Positions 41,301 to 51,653 of a stretch of DNA of 64,000 nucleotides are shown piece after piece. Below the pieces are notes generated by a model, which saw nothing but the letters and a program-made list of their open reading frames with translations, did not search any database and was not told the DNA's origin. Within the stretch, counting starts at the first letter, position 1. The number at the start of each line of letters is the position of its first letter. The translations under genes and the position numbers were made by a program. The stretch spans positions 186,001-250,000 of the forward strand of contig MU839827.1 of assembly GCA_030411725.1 (NCBI GenBank), in the 5' to 3' direction. This DNA comes from Echria macrotheca (lineage: Eukaryota > Ascomycota > Sordariomycetes > Sordariales > Schizotheciaceae).

Positions 41301-41334
41301 TGTCGACCACGCTGATGCCCGTCTTCTCCGCCAT
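38321..41334 (-). CDS. OPT-family oligopeptide transporter
   Basis: Seven exons: complement(join(38321..38520,38575..40211,40264..40417,40500..40510,40566..40689,40737..40783,40847..41334)), 886 residues, normal for OPT proteins. The N-terminal cytosolic part is acidic; transport signatures include FNSRFPGI, HSLNPGPWTFKEQMF, and a C-terminal IQFFAIGYNPISLKWWGN. About a dozen or more membrane segments are visible. OPT proteins import small peptides, glutathione or metal-siderophore complexes with protons across the plasma membrane; the substrate is not inferable. Exon 4 is a micro-exon of 11 nt coding for TFKE, needed to join GPW to MFASITFN. The ATG at 41334 (MAEKTGI) was chosen because the upstream in-frame extension starts with TTG. 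Confidence 0.92.
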
Positions 41335-42593
41335 GGTCTTTTTTGGAGGGGTGTTGTTGACCGAGAAGAAGCCCGGGGCGGACAAAGTGGCAACATCACG
41401 ACCATATAAGATTGGAGGATAGAGACAAATGCGGGGAGGCGCATGGTTCCCGTTCGGGCAGGCGTGTGTTATCCGGCTATGTTACCAGTCGCGGGCGGTT
41501 GGGGTGATTTAAGTTGCGGGAAAAATATACGAGGCCCACCGCGTGATACCGGTCTCTATAGGAGCTTGTAAGTCGCTGAACTGCCGGCAATGCGGGGCTA
41601 GGCCGGAAATAGAAGGCGGCAACACAGGTCGACGGCGCAGGTGCCGATCATGGGGATACTCGGTGTTGAACATGTGCTCGGGGACGTAATACAGCAGATG
41701 CAGATACTATATCGATGGCCCGGTTCGCACTGGACCCGAATCTATGGCTGCGGTTTGAAGTAATATCGATAATATAGACGACTCAACTTCCTGTTTAGTT
41801 TGTGTTGCTGCCAGGTCCTGTGAGCGAAGGGGCATAGCCGTGTTACTGGCATTGACGAACATGGGCCTTCAAGTTTAGTTGGCTGTCTTGGTTGACCAGT
41901 TCACGAAGGACAGCATGTGTGTGGTAAAACCTGAGAACTGTAGTCACAACACGGTTCCTGATGACCAATAAGGGTAACGGAGATAGGAATAACAGATCAA
42001 GGCCATTATTACACTCGACGGGGACAATGGGTTGATGTAATCACACAGGAATCTTTTGAAAACAAACACAGCTCTAAACAACGACAACACGAAGGTAAGT
42101 GCATTCACCCAGTGATAGCAACACACTCGCAATACGCACAACCCTCACCACACGCAATACACATATCGTCGCTTCTCTTCACCGTCAGCGTCCCTGTCTG
42201 CTCAGCCCACTCCTCGACGCCTTCTTGCTGCCGGAGAGAACGACGTCAGCCAACCGTAAGCCGTCCCTGTCCGCTGGCATTGGTGTACCTGTGCGAGCAG
42301 ATAAGCCACTCGCACGTGTTCTCAACAGCGGCACCGACGCCCGTGGTCGCAGTCAACTCTCAAGATGATATGGTTTGCGGAAGCAGGCTCGTCCTAGTCG
42401 GCGATTGTCACCAAAGTGAACTCAAAAATCTCGAAAAAGGATATCAGGCAACCGTCTCAACGAGAACAAACGGAGTTGATTATATCGAATTCATAACGTC
42501 GTGTATTAACATGTTCCAACTCCCCCTCCAACCCCATGACCAAATCATTCAACCCAGGGTATATAAAACATGGCTGATGTTCCGGTCTACACA
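41335..42593. other. Intergenic region between OPT transporter and methyltransferase
   Basis: 1.26 kb. Plus-strand frames starting at 42099 and 42112 run antisense into the methyltransferase and show no motif of their own. No gene called. Confidence 0.5.
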
Positions 42594-43571
42594 TCACTTC
42601 GACTCGGGCTTCTGGCCCATAACGACAAGAAAGTCAAATATCGGATGGACATCCCCCTTCTTCACGGCACTGCGCACGCCGGCATTCAACACCTCCACCT
42701 CCTCCTTGGACCAGCCGAGGACGTCCTTGAACAGGACGGCCGTAAACGCCTCGACGCCCTCGGTGAAGTTGACAGCCATCAGGGTCCCCACCTCCTTGAG
42801 CCGGGGATCCTTGGGCCAGCTCCCGATCGGCAGCCGGAACTTCTCGACAGCGACCTTCTCGAAGCCGGCCTCCTTGACCCACCCCTCCATCGACGGCGCC
42901 GGATCAAGCGTGCGGCCGATCTTATCGCAGGCCTCGCTCAGCCCGTCCATCATCCGGACCATGGCGTTGTCGGGCTTGAGCGTGCCGTCCTGCGAGTACA
43001 GCGTGTTGGCCGTCTCCTGGAACTCGACCCAGCCGCCGGGCTTCAAATGGTCGTAGATCTGTTTGACCAGCCGCGGCCAGTCCTTGATGGCGCCGGCCAT
43101 GTAGCGCACGTGCACGTAGTCGTACGGCTCCGTCTCGGCCCAGTCGAGCTCGACGTCGTCCACCACAAACTTGACGTTGGGCGGACACCACTGCGGCTGG
43201 ATCGGGCTCAGGTCGTTGCCGACGATCTCGGCCGCGCCGGGGTAGTCGTCGCCCATGTGGATGGCCCACATGCCCGTGCCGGTGCCGATGTCGAGGATGC
43301 GCAGGCCGGCGTTGGGGTCGATGGGCGCCAGGAACAGCTTGTCGTTGATGAGGCGCCAGAAGACGTGGTGGATCATGTCGAGCCGGTCCTGCTCCCGCTC
43401 GTCGTTGGGGAAGTTGTACGCGCCGGCCTGGTAGCTGTGGTATCGTCGGCCGTGTTTGAACTCGTACCGCAGCACGCTGCTGTGCAACGACGTGCTGGCC
43501 GACGATCCGGTGTCTCCATATGTCGAGTCGACATCGTGGTCAACCTCGACATGGCCGTCGTTTTCATGCAT
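42594..43571 (-). CDS. LaeA-like SAM-dependent methyltransferase
   Basis: 325 codons, no intron. SAM-binding motif I is LRILDIGTGTGMWAIHMGDD (about residues 90-109), followed by IVGNDLSPIQPQWCPPNVKF, DVELDW and YDYVHVRYMAGAIKDWP. KPGGWVEFQE follows. This order is typical of the fungal family that includes the secondary-metabolism regulator LaeA and many TAM-type methyltransferases. The N-terminus has an acidic stretch and YEFKHGRRYHSYQAGAYNFP, also family-typical. Methyl acceptor unknown; no biosynthetic cluster is next to it. The ATG at 43571 is the first in frame. Confidence 0.9.
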   Translation of the reverse strand: MHENDGHVEVDHDVDSTYGDTGSSASTSLHSSVLRYEFKHGRRYHSYQAGAYNFPNDEREQDRLDMIHHVFWRLINDKLFLAPIDPNAGLRILDIGTGTGMWAIHMGDDYPGAAEIVGNDLSPIQPQWCPPNVKFVVDDVELDWAETEPYDYVHVRYMAGAIKDWPRLVKQIYDHLKPGGWVEFQETANTLYSQDGTLKPDNAMVRMMDGLSEACDKIGRTLDPAPSMEGWVKEAGFEKVAVEKFRLPIGSWPKDPRLKEVGTLMAVNFTEGVEAFTAVLFKDVLGWSKEEVEVLNAGVRSAVKKGDVHPIFDFLVVMGQKPESK

Positions 43572-44317
43572 GGTTTGCGGCGCGTATATAACCGCTTCGA
43601 TTTCTCGTCAGTGTGTGGACCGGAGGAAACGTCTGGGAAGACTGAGGGAAAACCCGCGGGACTGCTGCGGAATTTTTAGGGAGAAAATGAAGCCGGGCGG
43701 GCGGGGGCACCCCTCTGCCGAGCTCACAAAGGCGAGGGATAGCGGATTCTTTTAGTCTTGGCAGCGCGGGAACAGGACCACCAGCACGAAACGGGCCGCC
43801 GACGGCACCCTCTTCGCTCGCCGACCGGGAAACCAGCGGGCACCCTGGAGTCGGAAGCACCCGGGACTTTCCCCGAGACCGTCAACCCCGCCACATGGCA
43901 TGCGAGGTCCAATGACAATCCCAAGTGACCAACCGGGCGGAACTCGCCTCCATGGCCTGCGGGCCCGTTTCCGCTCCTGGCATACCCCCCGCGCGATCAC
44001 ACGTTTCGATGTGTCCGTATCCATGTCTGCAAATGGGAGAGGCTGCATTGGCCGCAGTGCTTGCAGATGCGTCCGAGCCATTCGGGAGCGTTCAGAAGCG
44101 AGAGTTCAACAAGCTCGGCGAGATAAACTATCGGAGACGCTGACTAAATCACTCGTTAGCAAAGAGACGGTGAGGGCATACTATACCTCTTTGACCAAGC
44201 TAGCAACGTGGCTGCTTGGCAGGGAAATAGTGTGGGTATTCCATCATCAGTCTATGTATGCAATGGAACGACAACAACAACACGCTATGCTACATTTTGA
44301 GACCCCTTCCATCAACG
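43572..44317. other. Intergenic region
   Basis: 746 bp: promoter of the methyltransferase and 3' region of the hemerythrin gene. Small frames have no motif. Confidence 0.45.
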
Positions 44318-45225
44318 TCAGTTTTGCGACCCTTTGCCCTCTTTCGGAAGGGCATGAAGCGGCCTCAACTTGCCGTGCCTGTCGGAGGCTCCAAACTTGG
44401 TCAGGTTCCCATACAACCGCCACAGGACCGTCGTGATGAAAAACTTCATCGGCGCCGGCGCTAGCGGCCAGCTCTTCCACGCGCCACCCTCAAAGTCGGC
44501 GTCGAGATTTGCCCAGGCCGTAGCCAGCGTGGCAAAACTCATTGCTTTCTGTACCGGTTCTGATTAGCAACACGCTCAGCTACTCTCGGAGAGAGAAAAA
44601 AACATACCATGCCCTTGGCGGCCTCATCGCCCGCCTTCTTATACACATCCTTCATTTTGTCCTTGCCAAACCGCTTCAGCGCAAGCAACGTCTCGATCTC
44701 GTCCTCCAAATGGCGCATGAGCACGTCCCCAAACGCGTCGATCAGCCCGATGACCCTGTTCCCGTCGTATTCCTCGCGCGAGGCGATCACGTCGTCGACG
44801 TATTGCTTGAAGGAGGCCATCCCCGCCTCGAAGGCCTGGTGCTGCGCCACGTTGGCCTCCATGATCCCGACCTCGCCGGCGAGTGCCTCGACGGCGGGGA
44901 AGAAGTCGGTCTCCTCGTTGGTGTGGTGGATGTGCACGAGCTCGTGCCACGCGAGCATGTAGCGGCAGAAGTCGGGCTGTTCTGTGGCCGGGATGTGCGG
45001 CGCTTGGAGGTAGATGGAGTTGAGGTAGCGCGTGATCAGGCCGTGGACCATGGCCATTTCGGAGGCTAAGTCGGTGAAGACGTCGGGCTGGATGGTTAGT
45101 TTTTGAGTGTGTTGTTGGAGATGGGGAGGGACGGGAGGACCTACCTCGCCGCCGGACGGGTCTTTGGAGAGGAGGTGGTTTGGGGTGGTGAAGAACCTAA
45201 AGGGGTGGTCTGCGTAGGTTGCCAT
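44318..45225 (-). CDS. Hemerythrin-domain protein
   Basis: Three exons: complement(join(44318..44548,44608..45087,45145..45225)), 263 residues. The four-helix hemerythrin (HHE) domain carries candidate di-iron ligands in MAMVHGLITRYLN, WHELVHIHHTNEETDFFPAVE, NVAQHQAFEAGM and LMRHLEDEIETLL. Such proteins bind oxygen or iron; the physiological role in fungi is little known. The first intron (45088-45144, GTAGGT...CTAAC...CCAG) is 57 bp, in frame and without stop, so unspliced mRNA would encode 19 extra residues (VGPPVPPHL...). Splicing is assumed because all three signals are present. The last exon (KAMSFATLATAW...) has no known domain. Confidence 0.85.
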
Positions 45226-46899
45226 TTTTTCTGTCTCCTTTCGTTTCCAGGATATCGAGTGATGGTCCTATGTGTGACACAAGCTGATGATTCTATGCAG
45301 GTACAACGTCGGACGAAATCCAGAAGTTGGGACTGGGGATCGTTATATACGTCCTGGCCGCCCCATCGTGATACCCAAATAAGCAACCTCGGCGAATCCA
45401 ATGTCAGCACTGCCCGGGGTTAGTTGGCGGTTAGTTTCAGCTCGCCCTTGGCATCGAAAACGTGGCAGCCACTTGCGTCGCTCACTTGCGTCGCTGCTCC
45501 TTGCATTGTTGTCGCGCATGTTATCGCCCAACTGGTAACCGGCAGCCGTTACACCTTCTTCAAAGGGAGTCTTGGCAACAGCTAACGATGGAGTGGGACG
45601 CGGGTTGTGTGCTCAGATGGGACGGTTAGAGGTTGTAGGGCAGAGATACCCTGGCTGCCTGGGCGCCTGGAAGCTGACGCAGAATGCGAGCCGCCCCGTC
45701 GGGATCCCCTTTGCGTTAGGGAGCAGCGGCGTCGGGGGATGTGATGATTGGTGAAGGTATTCGATGCCAAGACATATTGAATACTCTTTTTGTTCGCCCA
45801 GCTTTACTCTGTTTTGGGAGCATGGTTCTGGCCAACAATCCGAGATGTCGAAGACAACGTCCTGGAAGGGGTGAAAACAATGACAGCTTGGGAAACAACC
45901 TGAAAAAGTGCTGCGAAGGATGCTTGTCTGGTGGAAGAGGAGGATTTGCCCTGACTGGCTAAATACAGGTCCTGTGGTCCGTGTGCTCCTGCTCTCCGAC
46001 GTGGGTGCTCCTTCCTCGCCCTACAAACCCACAAACCTGTCGTGCAAAACCAGACGACTGGGAGGCGAGGTGGAGTGAGGTTGCAAAGAGCACCCAACTG
46101 GCTCAATGCAGCTCTCACGCCCTTCGCAGCTGCTGTGTAACTCTCCATCTGCAGTAGCATGTCAGGGCCTTCGGTTGCTTACCTCTATCGGACGTCAAAG
46201 GTGACCTTATTAACTCCGGCGCCCTGTCGTCAAATCGACTGGTTAAGCTTGCGCCAACAAACCTGTGAGATATGAAGCAGCGCCCAACTGAATCCTGCCG
46301 CTACCGTATTTCTTACTCAGCCTTCCCCCACACCTTACAAATAGTTGCAGAAGGCGGTCGCTTTTAGATTCCGTTCCGAACGGTAAGTGCACCCGCGAAC
46401 GACAATGGGGAGTAATAAGCAAGTGAGCTGCAAGTCAGCCTGGGCAGCTAGGCGTCTGCGGGGTTGGAGATGTCTGGCGCCGCTGACGGCATCCTCTAAC
46501 TGGCATGTCGAGACTTGAGAGACGAAGTGAGAATGACGCGTATCGCATGGTGTGGAATACTAGTACTGCCAATCTGGAAACATGACTTCCTCCCCAGTGC
46601 TGCCTCTAATGAAAACAACGACAGAAATACATCTAACATCGGGGACAAGGGTCGCTTTGGGCTGTGCGTGGGTGGAGTCGAACAATATTTTCGAGTCCAG
46701 AGCTTTTAGGCCCGATGCGCCTTTTATATGACAGCCTGCTAGTTTACCGGGGCCACTCGGTCCGACTATGGTTCGGGATATATCAATCGAGAGCTGAACT
46801 AGTCGAATGTAACGTGGAGGCTGACGGGCGCTAACCATAAGAACTAGAGTTAGATGCTCTGTCCTGTGAGTAATATGGACCACAGAATCACTTGCATTT
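45226..46899. other. Gene-poor region
   Basis: 1.67 kb with only motif-free short frames on both strands. It is moderately GC-rich and not obviously RIP-damaged. Nothing is annotated. Confidence 0.5.
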
Positions 46900-47330
46900 A
46901 AAGGCTCTGGCACTAAAGGGGAGGTATGATGGGCGTGATGATGGGAATGGACGGGTCTACCACACGCGTCCACCGCTAAGCCGTGGTCCTCGTCGCCATC
47001 GTCCAAAGGTGCTGGTCCCGCTGCACGGCGCACGAATAGCCGCAATCCGTATCAAGGCCTACTGCAGCTCGAAAGCGCTCTTCATCCCCCGGGTACCAGG
47101 CATCGGCCGTCTCAACGGACCGCTCGAAGATATCGCCCATCATAACAGGCTTCGAACCAAGGTTCGCGGAAATCCACAGCTGGACTTGCCCCTTTTCTCC
47201 TCCAAATTGTCTCCATCGACAATTCCCAAAGGCCGGAAACTGATCTGTACCCTTCGTTGGCCACGTCGGTCAATGTATTTGGCTAGAAAAATGTCCAAAC
47301 CTTCCTTCAACCGGCACCCATATCGGCGGG
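46900..47330 (-). pseudogene. Relic of the unknown family seen at 3363-4112
   Basis: Minus-strand pieces in different frames read RRYGCRLKEGLDIFLAKYID, ISFRPLGIVDGD, GQVQLW, KPVMMGDIFERSVETADAW and DDGDEDHGLAVDA. They align in order with the copy at 3363-3880 (GFRPLGIIDGD, VQVQFYW, HPVMTGDIFEWSVKTDDAW, DRGLAVKAW). At least one frameshift separates the GDIFERSV part from the GLAVDA part, and the end of the gene is lost. A broken paralog. Confidence 0.6.
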
Positions 47331-47334
47331 AGAG

Positions 47335-47523
47335 TCAACTTCGGAGGCTATGAGGATTTGGCACGCTCCAGATCTCATACCCGTATTTGGTGATGATCGC
47401 TTTGGTGTAGGTAGCTAGCTTGTGACAGGAAGACAGTGCGTTGCTCGGGTCTCTCATGATATCGTATCCGAGATAGCGTTGGGCTTCACCGAGTTGCTTC
47501 AGAACGAAGTGCTGATTGAGCAC
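47335..47523 (-). pseudogene. Fragment resembling a Ty1/copia reverse transcriptase C-terminal region
   Basis: The minus-strand translation LGEAQRYLGYDIMRDPSNAL, followed by ATYTKAIITKYGYEIWSVPN, follows the copia polymerase pattern LGE..xxLGIxIxRD....Q..YI..IL.K.G......V..P. It lacks the upstream YxDD region and any LTR, starts without a normal context and is only ~60 codons. It abuts the unknown-family relic. Chance resemblance is possible. Confidence 0.45.
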
Positions 47524-47642
47524 GGATGGAGTGCGCTGAACTGATCCATAAACTATCTGGTCTATGGTGGTGATGGCTGTGTGTTGTTGTTGTCCTGTCG
47601 TCAGACAGTTATTACGTTATCAACTTGCCTCTTGGAGCTGAG

Positions 47643-47651
47643 AAAAAAAAA
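47643..47651 (-). terminator. Pol III terminator of the tRNA-Cys gene
   Basis: Nine A on the plus strand, that is T9 on the tRNA strand, 6 bp after the tRNA 3' end. It is the standard RNA polymerase III stop signal. Confidence 0.8.
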
Positions 47652-47657
47652 CTGATT

Positions 47658-47770
47658 AGTTCCCATCGTGATTTGAACACGAGACCTGTCGGATCCACAA
47701 ATTATATATATATTATGTAATATATATATAATCACTGCAGCCGAACGCTCTACCCCTGAGCTATGGGAAC
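47658..47770 (-). tRNA. tRNA-Cys (anticodon GCA) with a 41-nt intron
   Basis: Read on the minus strand: acceptor GTTCCCA pairs with TGGGAAC, D arm GCTC-AGGGGTA-GAGC, anticodon loop CTGCAG with anticodon GCA, T arm TCGTG-TTCAAAT-CACGA. The discriminator base is T, as expected for cysteine tRNAs. The intron (47694-47734) follows position 37, the canonical site, and consists of TATATA runs that form a near-perfect palindrome. The anticodon stem has one mismatch at its outer pair (27-43), so mild decay or a real mismatch is possible. The T9 terminator follows. The gene's 5' part is duplicated at 48252-48286. Confidence 0.88.
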
Positions 47771-47775
47771 TGTTC

Positions 47776-48829
47776 TACCACTGCGTTGTTGAAGTTTTTC
47801 GTATTTTGATTTATCTTACCGGGAAAGTGTGGAAAGATAGAAGCCTTGCACAGGACTTGCGACGAGGACCTAAGGCTTCGGATCTCTTATCGTAACTGGT
47901 GATAGCTGCAAAAATGGAAAGAGCTGGCTTGGGTAAGGGAAAGAGCGCCCAGGGCACCCACCCACGCGCGCACACAAGCACGCACGCACAAAAACTTTTC
48001 CAAGTCCAAACTCTCCCCTGCAATCCACCACCTCAGCCATCACCAGAACCCCAGGACCAAAACCATCGCCAGGACCGTGGACTCCAGGACCGTGGATTTC
48101 CAGGTAAGGTAGGTACGGAGTAGGTAGGTAGGTAGGTAGGTCCCCAGGACTGCAGATTGCCAGGGCCATCACCACAGCCATTACCACAGTAGTAGTAGTA
48201 TAGGGCCTTACCAGGCTAGTTACCAGTACCGTAGATGCATTTGCAACACACTACCCCTGAGCTATGGGAACTTCTACCACTGAGTTGATGGTGGTGTGTG
48301 TGAAGGTGGAAAAGGCATAAAAGGCTGGAAGGCCTAGGCCACACCCCACAACAGAAGTTGGTCAGAGGAGGAGTGCAGAAACCAAGACTGAAAGCGAAGG
48401 TGTCTGAAAAGTTTTTTTCGATGGTGAGAGAAAGGCAAAGAAATCGAGAGAAAAAAGGTTGTTAGTAGGTAATAACTGTCTGACGACAGGATTAGTGCTT
48501 GCCTACCTAGGTAGGTATACACACACACACACACACACGGGGTACCCTCAGTAGCGGAGCATCCAAGACACAACGCAAAGAGTCCTTAATTCCTTTATCC
48601 CAAAGGTCTCAGATTGGAGATAAGGGCATCGCCCCGCTGTAGGTTAATAAGTCCTCAGTAGATTTTGCACCTTCAAGGGACCATTGTGCCGAGCAAGGCA
48701 ACTTGTGTTGCTGTTACCCCGCGACATGACGCTGCGGCAATGGGACAAAACCAAATGTAGCTGGAACCCTTGACTCAGCAGCCTCGACATCCAACCTTGA
48801 CCCTAGAATACGAATAGCTCTACAGTTAC
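47776..48829. other. Gene-poor region with simple repeats
   Basis: Apart from the tRNA fragment there is a TAGG tetranucleotide run (48118-48142), small CCAGGACCGTGGA repeats (48050-48100), and an AC dinucleotide run (48520-48538). No gene is supported. Confidence 0.5.
48252..48286 (-). pseudogene. Truncated copy of the tRNA-Cys 5' part and its upstream flank
   Basis: TACCCCTGAGCTATGGGAAC at 48252-48271 is identical to the first 20 nt of the tRNA-Cys (47751-47770). The following TTCTACCACTGAGTTG matches the tRNA upstream flank TTCTACCACTGCGTTG. The rest of the tRNA is missing, so this is a partial duplication about 0.5 kb away. Confidence 0.75.
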
Positions 48830-50090
48830 TTATGCCCGAGTCATGCCTAGGACCTCAATCGTCTGGCCCATGACATAATCCCAAAGAGGAATCTTTTCAT
48901 CATCATGGAGCGTGGCAGAGAACTGCGCCCAGATGTCGCTCTCAAAGACAGCCTCGTAACAGAGCACACTGAAATCCCCCCTGAGGCGAGATTGACTTTC
49001 CCCGCCTTTGCCCCTCACGAGGTCGTAGACCGAGTTGTGGATCTCAAACGAAAGAAGCCGTATGTCTTGTATAACGCAGAAGCAAATGCACAGGTCAGTC
49101 CGGCGGTGCTATGGAGATGTTTAGGGAGATGGGGGGTAACATACAAGAAGTAACACTCCTACTCGACGGCTCGTAGGCGTATTTGTCCATGACGATAGTC
49201 TTCATCCGGACAGATTCACGGCTCCCCTGCTGCAGCGCGCGAATGATGCCCTGAAAAACCGGCTCGACAGCCTCGACAAGATCACGATCGACGTTGGTCC
49301 AGTTCTCCACCACCCTCTCGACCAGCTGCGCGTGCAAATCTCCAGGCAAACAATCATACGTGTACACCACATTGGCCGGAGCCCTCGTAGTACGCAGCCT
49401 GGACGTTGCAATCGTGTTAGCTTCCTGCTGCCTCACAGACTGCCCAGATACCCCATCACCCACACCAGTGTCCACCTACCAAGACATCTTAACCATATCC
49501 TGACACGCAATCTCAGCAAACTGCTTACTCCGCAACACCTGCAGCAACGGATCATCAGGCAAGCCACCATACCGCCTCGCCACCTCCTCCCACCACTTCT
49601 TCGACGACCAGCTCCGAAAGTCCTTGACACCCGCCCGACTGCGCCGCACCGCCTCCTCGTCCACCACACCACCACCACCACCGCCTGACACACTCGGATG
49701 CGGTATATTCACATACCACACCGACGGACACTCCCGATGCAGCGCGGCGATCACGTCCACGTCCACCGACACTGACACAACCGCCGACGAGCCGGCCCCG
49801 ATAACACTATAAAAGTCGGCCGTGTTTTGGTTTAGGAGCGCGAGTGCCTGTGCCGGGATGGGGACGCCCCCTGCCCGCATGGCTTGGACTAGCTCGCGGA
49901 CGGAGGGGAGGATGAAGTCGGGGAGATGGATTATGGGGTCGAGGAAGTCGAAGAGGGAGGTTGTTATGGGGCCTGGGGCTTCTTCGTCGTCGGGGATGAT
50001 TGGCTCCGTGGCGAGGTGGGCTAGGATGGATGAGGGGGCGGAGGAGAGGGTGGTGGATTGAGGGATTGGGGATGGTGCGGCTTGGTCCAT
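48830..50090 (-). CDS. Unknown protein, paralog family member A
   Basis: Three exons: complement(join(48830..49065,49145..49398,49480..50090)), 366 residues. I do not recognise a named family. Its last ~110 residues align in length and pattern with member B (50631-51653). VRMKTIVMDKY corresponds to IRVHQAMATNI, SYIRLLSFEIHNSVYDLV to TRIIYMHIDASTWKWA, and GDFSVLCYEAVFESDIW to NMQYVVVDIDLNVNRW. VFQGIIRALQ matches ILKNFIKSL before them. The N-terminus is proline/acid-rich and a Gly-Gly-Gly run lies near residue 140. No signal peptide or membrane helix. It is the most divergent of the four tandem paralogs. Exons were chosen by GTAGGT...CTAAC...CAG and GTATGT...AAG signals in frame. Confidence 0.65.
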
Positions 50091-50630
50091 GGCTTTATTT
50101 TCTCTTCTTTTTTTCTTTACTTTTTTATTTTTGTTTTGAGAGGGGGAAGGGGGAAGAGTGGGGGATGGAATAACAAGTAAGGGAATAATGCAAGATGTTC
50201 CAAGACCCGAAAGGAGAAACGGCGGTGGATAGGTAGATACGGTAAAATAGGATTTGGTGGAGGTGAAGGGGAAGGGGAGGGTTGTCAGGGAAGGACGGAG
50301 TGGAAGAGGTAGGTCGTAGGGGGACAGATAGAGGGAGACGGCGTTTAAATAGAAAAAAAAGGCGAAACCCTGGCCGCCGGTCTGGGTTATCCAAGGGGCG
50401 GCTGGGTCGGAATCCGGGTTGGCAGATCGGGTCCTGGATTATTAGCACACGCAGGAGAGGACCACCCATATTGAGCTACGGGACGGAGCACCGCAGACTA
50501 TTCAGGCAGAAATATTCCAGTCAATTTCTCGTCTACCTCCAGAAGAACATGCCTAGGTAGATACCTAACTTCTGACAGGTTTCCCATATTCTTGGTATCC
50601 AATCAACCATACCTCAGCTAGATACCCAAA
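50091..50630. other. Intergenic region between family members A and B
   Basis: 540 bp; promoter side of A and 3' side of B. It is strongly purine-rich on the plus strand near 50110-50360. No further gene. Confidence 0.5.
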
Positions 50631-51653
50631 CTACTTGGCACCCGCATCGATGGGAACCGGGAACTTTACCTTCCCGTACTGCTTAAACGTCTGGCTCGTG
50701 ACCTCCTGGAAAATAGCCTCGAGCTGAGGCTTGGCCGCCAGCCACCTGTTAACGTTGAGGTCGATGTCGACGACGACGTACTGCATGTTAAACGTGCTCT
50801 CCTCGTGGTTGGCCTTGTTGGTAGCCCACTTCCAGGTGCTGGCGTCGATGTGCATGTAGATGATGCGTGTCCGCGGCAGGTACTCATAGATGGGGTGCTC
50901 CAGGCTGCCCGAGATGTTGGTGGCCATGGCCTGGTGGACGCGGATGGTCTGGTCGACGGTGCTGCCGGTTTTCTCGGACTGGATGGTGACGTCGCCGAGG
51001 GACTTGATGAAGTTTTTGAGGATGCCGTCGAGCTGCTTCTTGGCCACGTCGGTCAGGCTGAAGTCGGCGAAGAGCTCGCTGATGAAGCCGAGGTGCAGCT
51101 CCGTCTTGGAGAACCTGCGCGAGAACGTGTGCTGCATGCCGCTGCCGAAGCTGAACATGCCCGCCAGGGGCATCCCCAGCATCACGTTGTAGGTCGAGTC
51201 GGCCATGTCGGCGAAGGCCTGGGCGGCTTCGGCCGGCACCGTGATGCGGTACTCGTCTGGGTGGCCGCGCTTCTCGCGCTTGGCGGCGTTGGACATGGCG
51301 ATGAACAGGTCCGCGATACCAGTGATGTCTCGCAGGTGGCCAAACATCTCGAGCGCCCTTTTGATGTGATCGTCGTCAGAGAGAGGGTTGTCGGGCGTCT
51401 TGGGGGCCAGGATGGGCACATCCTGCGGCATGGGCACTCTGTCCTTGGCAACATCCGCGGCTGGGCCTCCGGCTGCTGTGGAGAGCCGATCCCAGAGCGC
51501 TGCGTACGGACTGCCGGCCCCCGCCGTAATGGGGCCGGAGGAGGAGGCGAGTTCCTGTGCCACTGACGCCGTCTGGGCCGGGTCGAAGGCGCGAGTCAGG
51601 AAATCAGCCACGGGCTGATAACTGCCACAGTCAACAGGGACGCGCCAAGACAT
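50631..51653 (-). CDS. Unknown protein, paralog family member B
   Basis: 340 codons, one exon, start MSWRVPVDC. Unknown family, but clearly homologous to member D. FGHLRDITGIADLFIAM corresponds to FGYLKDAQSVCQLFTNIM, DEYRITVPAEAAQAF to DGFDITKDGAEAF, and MLGMPLAGMFSFGSGMQHTF to MAGPMAAVYNFQAGEFVKHTF. DGILKNFIKSLGDV corresponds to DAKITNFTKALKDI, STVDQTIRV to STVDFALRI, and NRWLAAKPQLEAIFQEVT to DRFLKMRPKYNEMFELAT. The layout is a helical N-terminal half, then two long alternating hydrophobic/polar strands (RIIYMHIDASTWKW and FNMQYVVVDIDLNV) joined by a polar turn. No signal peptide. Probably cytosolic or membrane-peripheral; function unknown. Confidence 0.75.
   Translation of the reverse strand: MSWRVPVDCGSYQPVADFLTRAFDPAQTASVAQELASSSGPITAGAGSPYAALWDRLSTAAGGPAADVAKDRVPMPQDVPILAPKTPDNPLSDDDHIKRALEMFGHLRDITGIADLFIAMSNAAKREKRGHPDEYRITVPAEAAQAFADMADSTYNVMLGMPLAGMFSFGSGMQHTFSRRFSKTELHLGFISELFADFSLTDVAKKQLDGILKNFIKSLGDVTIQSEKTGSTVDQTIRVHQAMATNISGSLEHPIYEYLPRTRIIYMHIDASTWKWATNKANHEESTFNMQYVVVDIDLNVNRWLAAKPQLEAIFQEVTSQTFKQYGKVKFPVPIDAGAK

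Noticed and set aside
42099..43056. Plus-strand frames antisense to the LaeA-like methyltransferase
   Set aside because: The opposite strand encodes a complete SAM-methyltransferase; the antisense translation has no motif.
48518..48540. AC dinucleotide run and TAGG runs considered as part of a telomere-like or CRISPR-like array
   Set aside because: Ordinary microsatellites; no spaced repeats and no telomeric TTAGGG unit.
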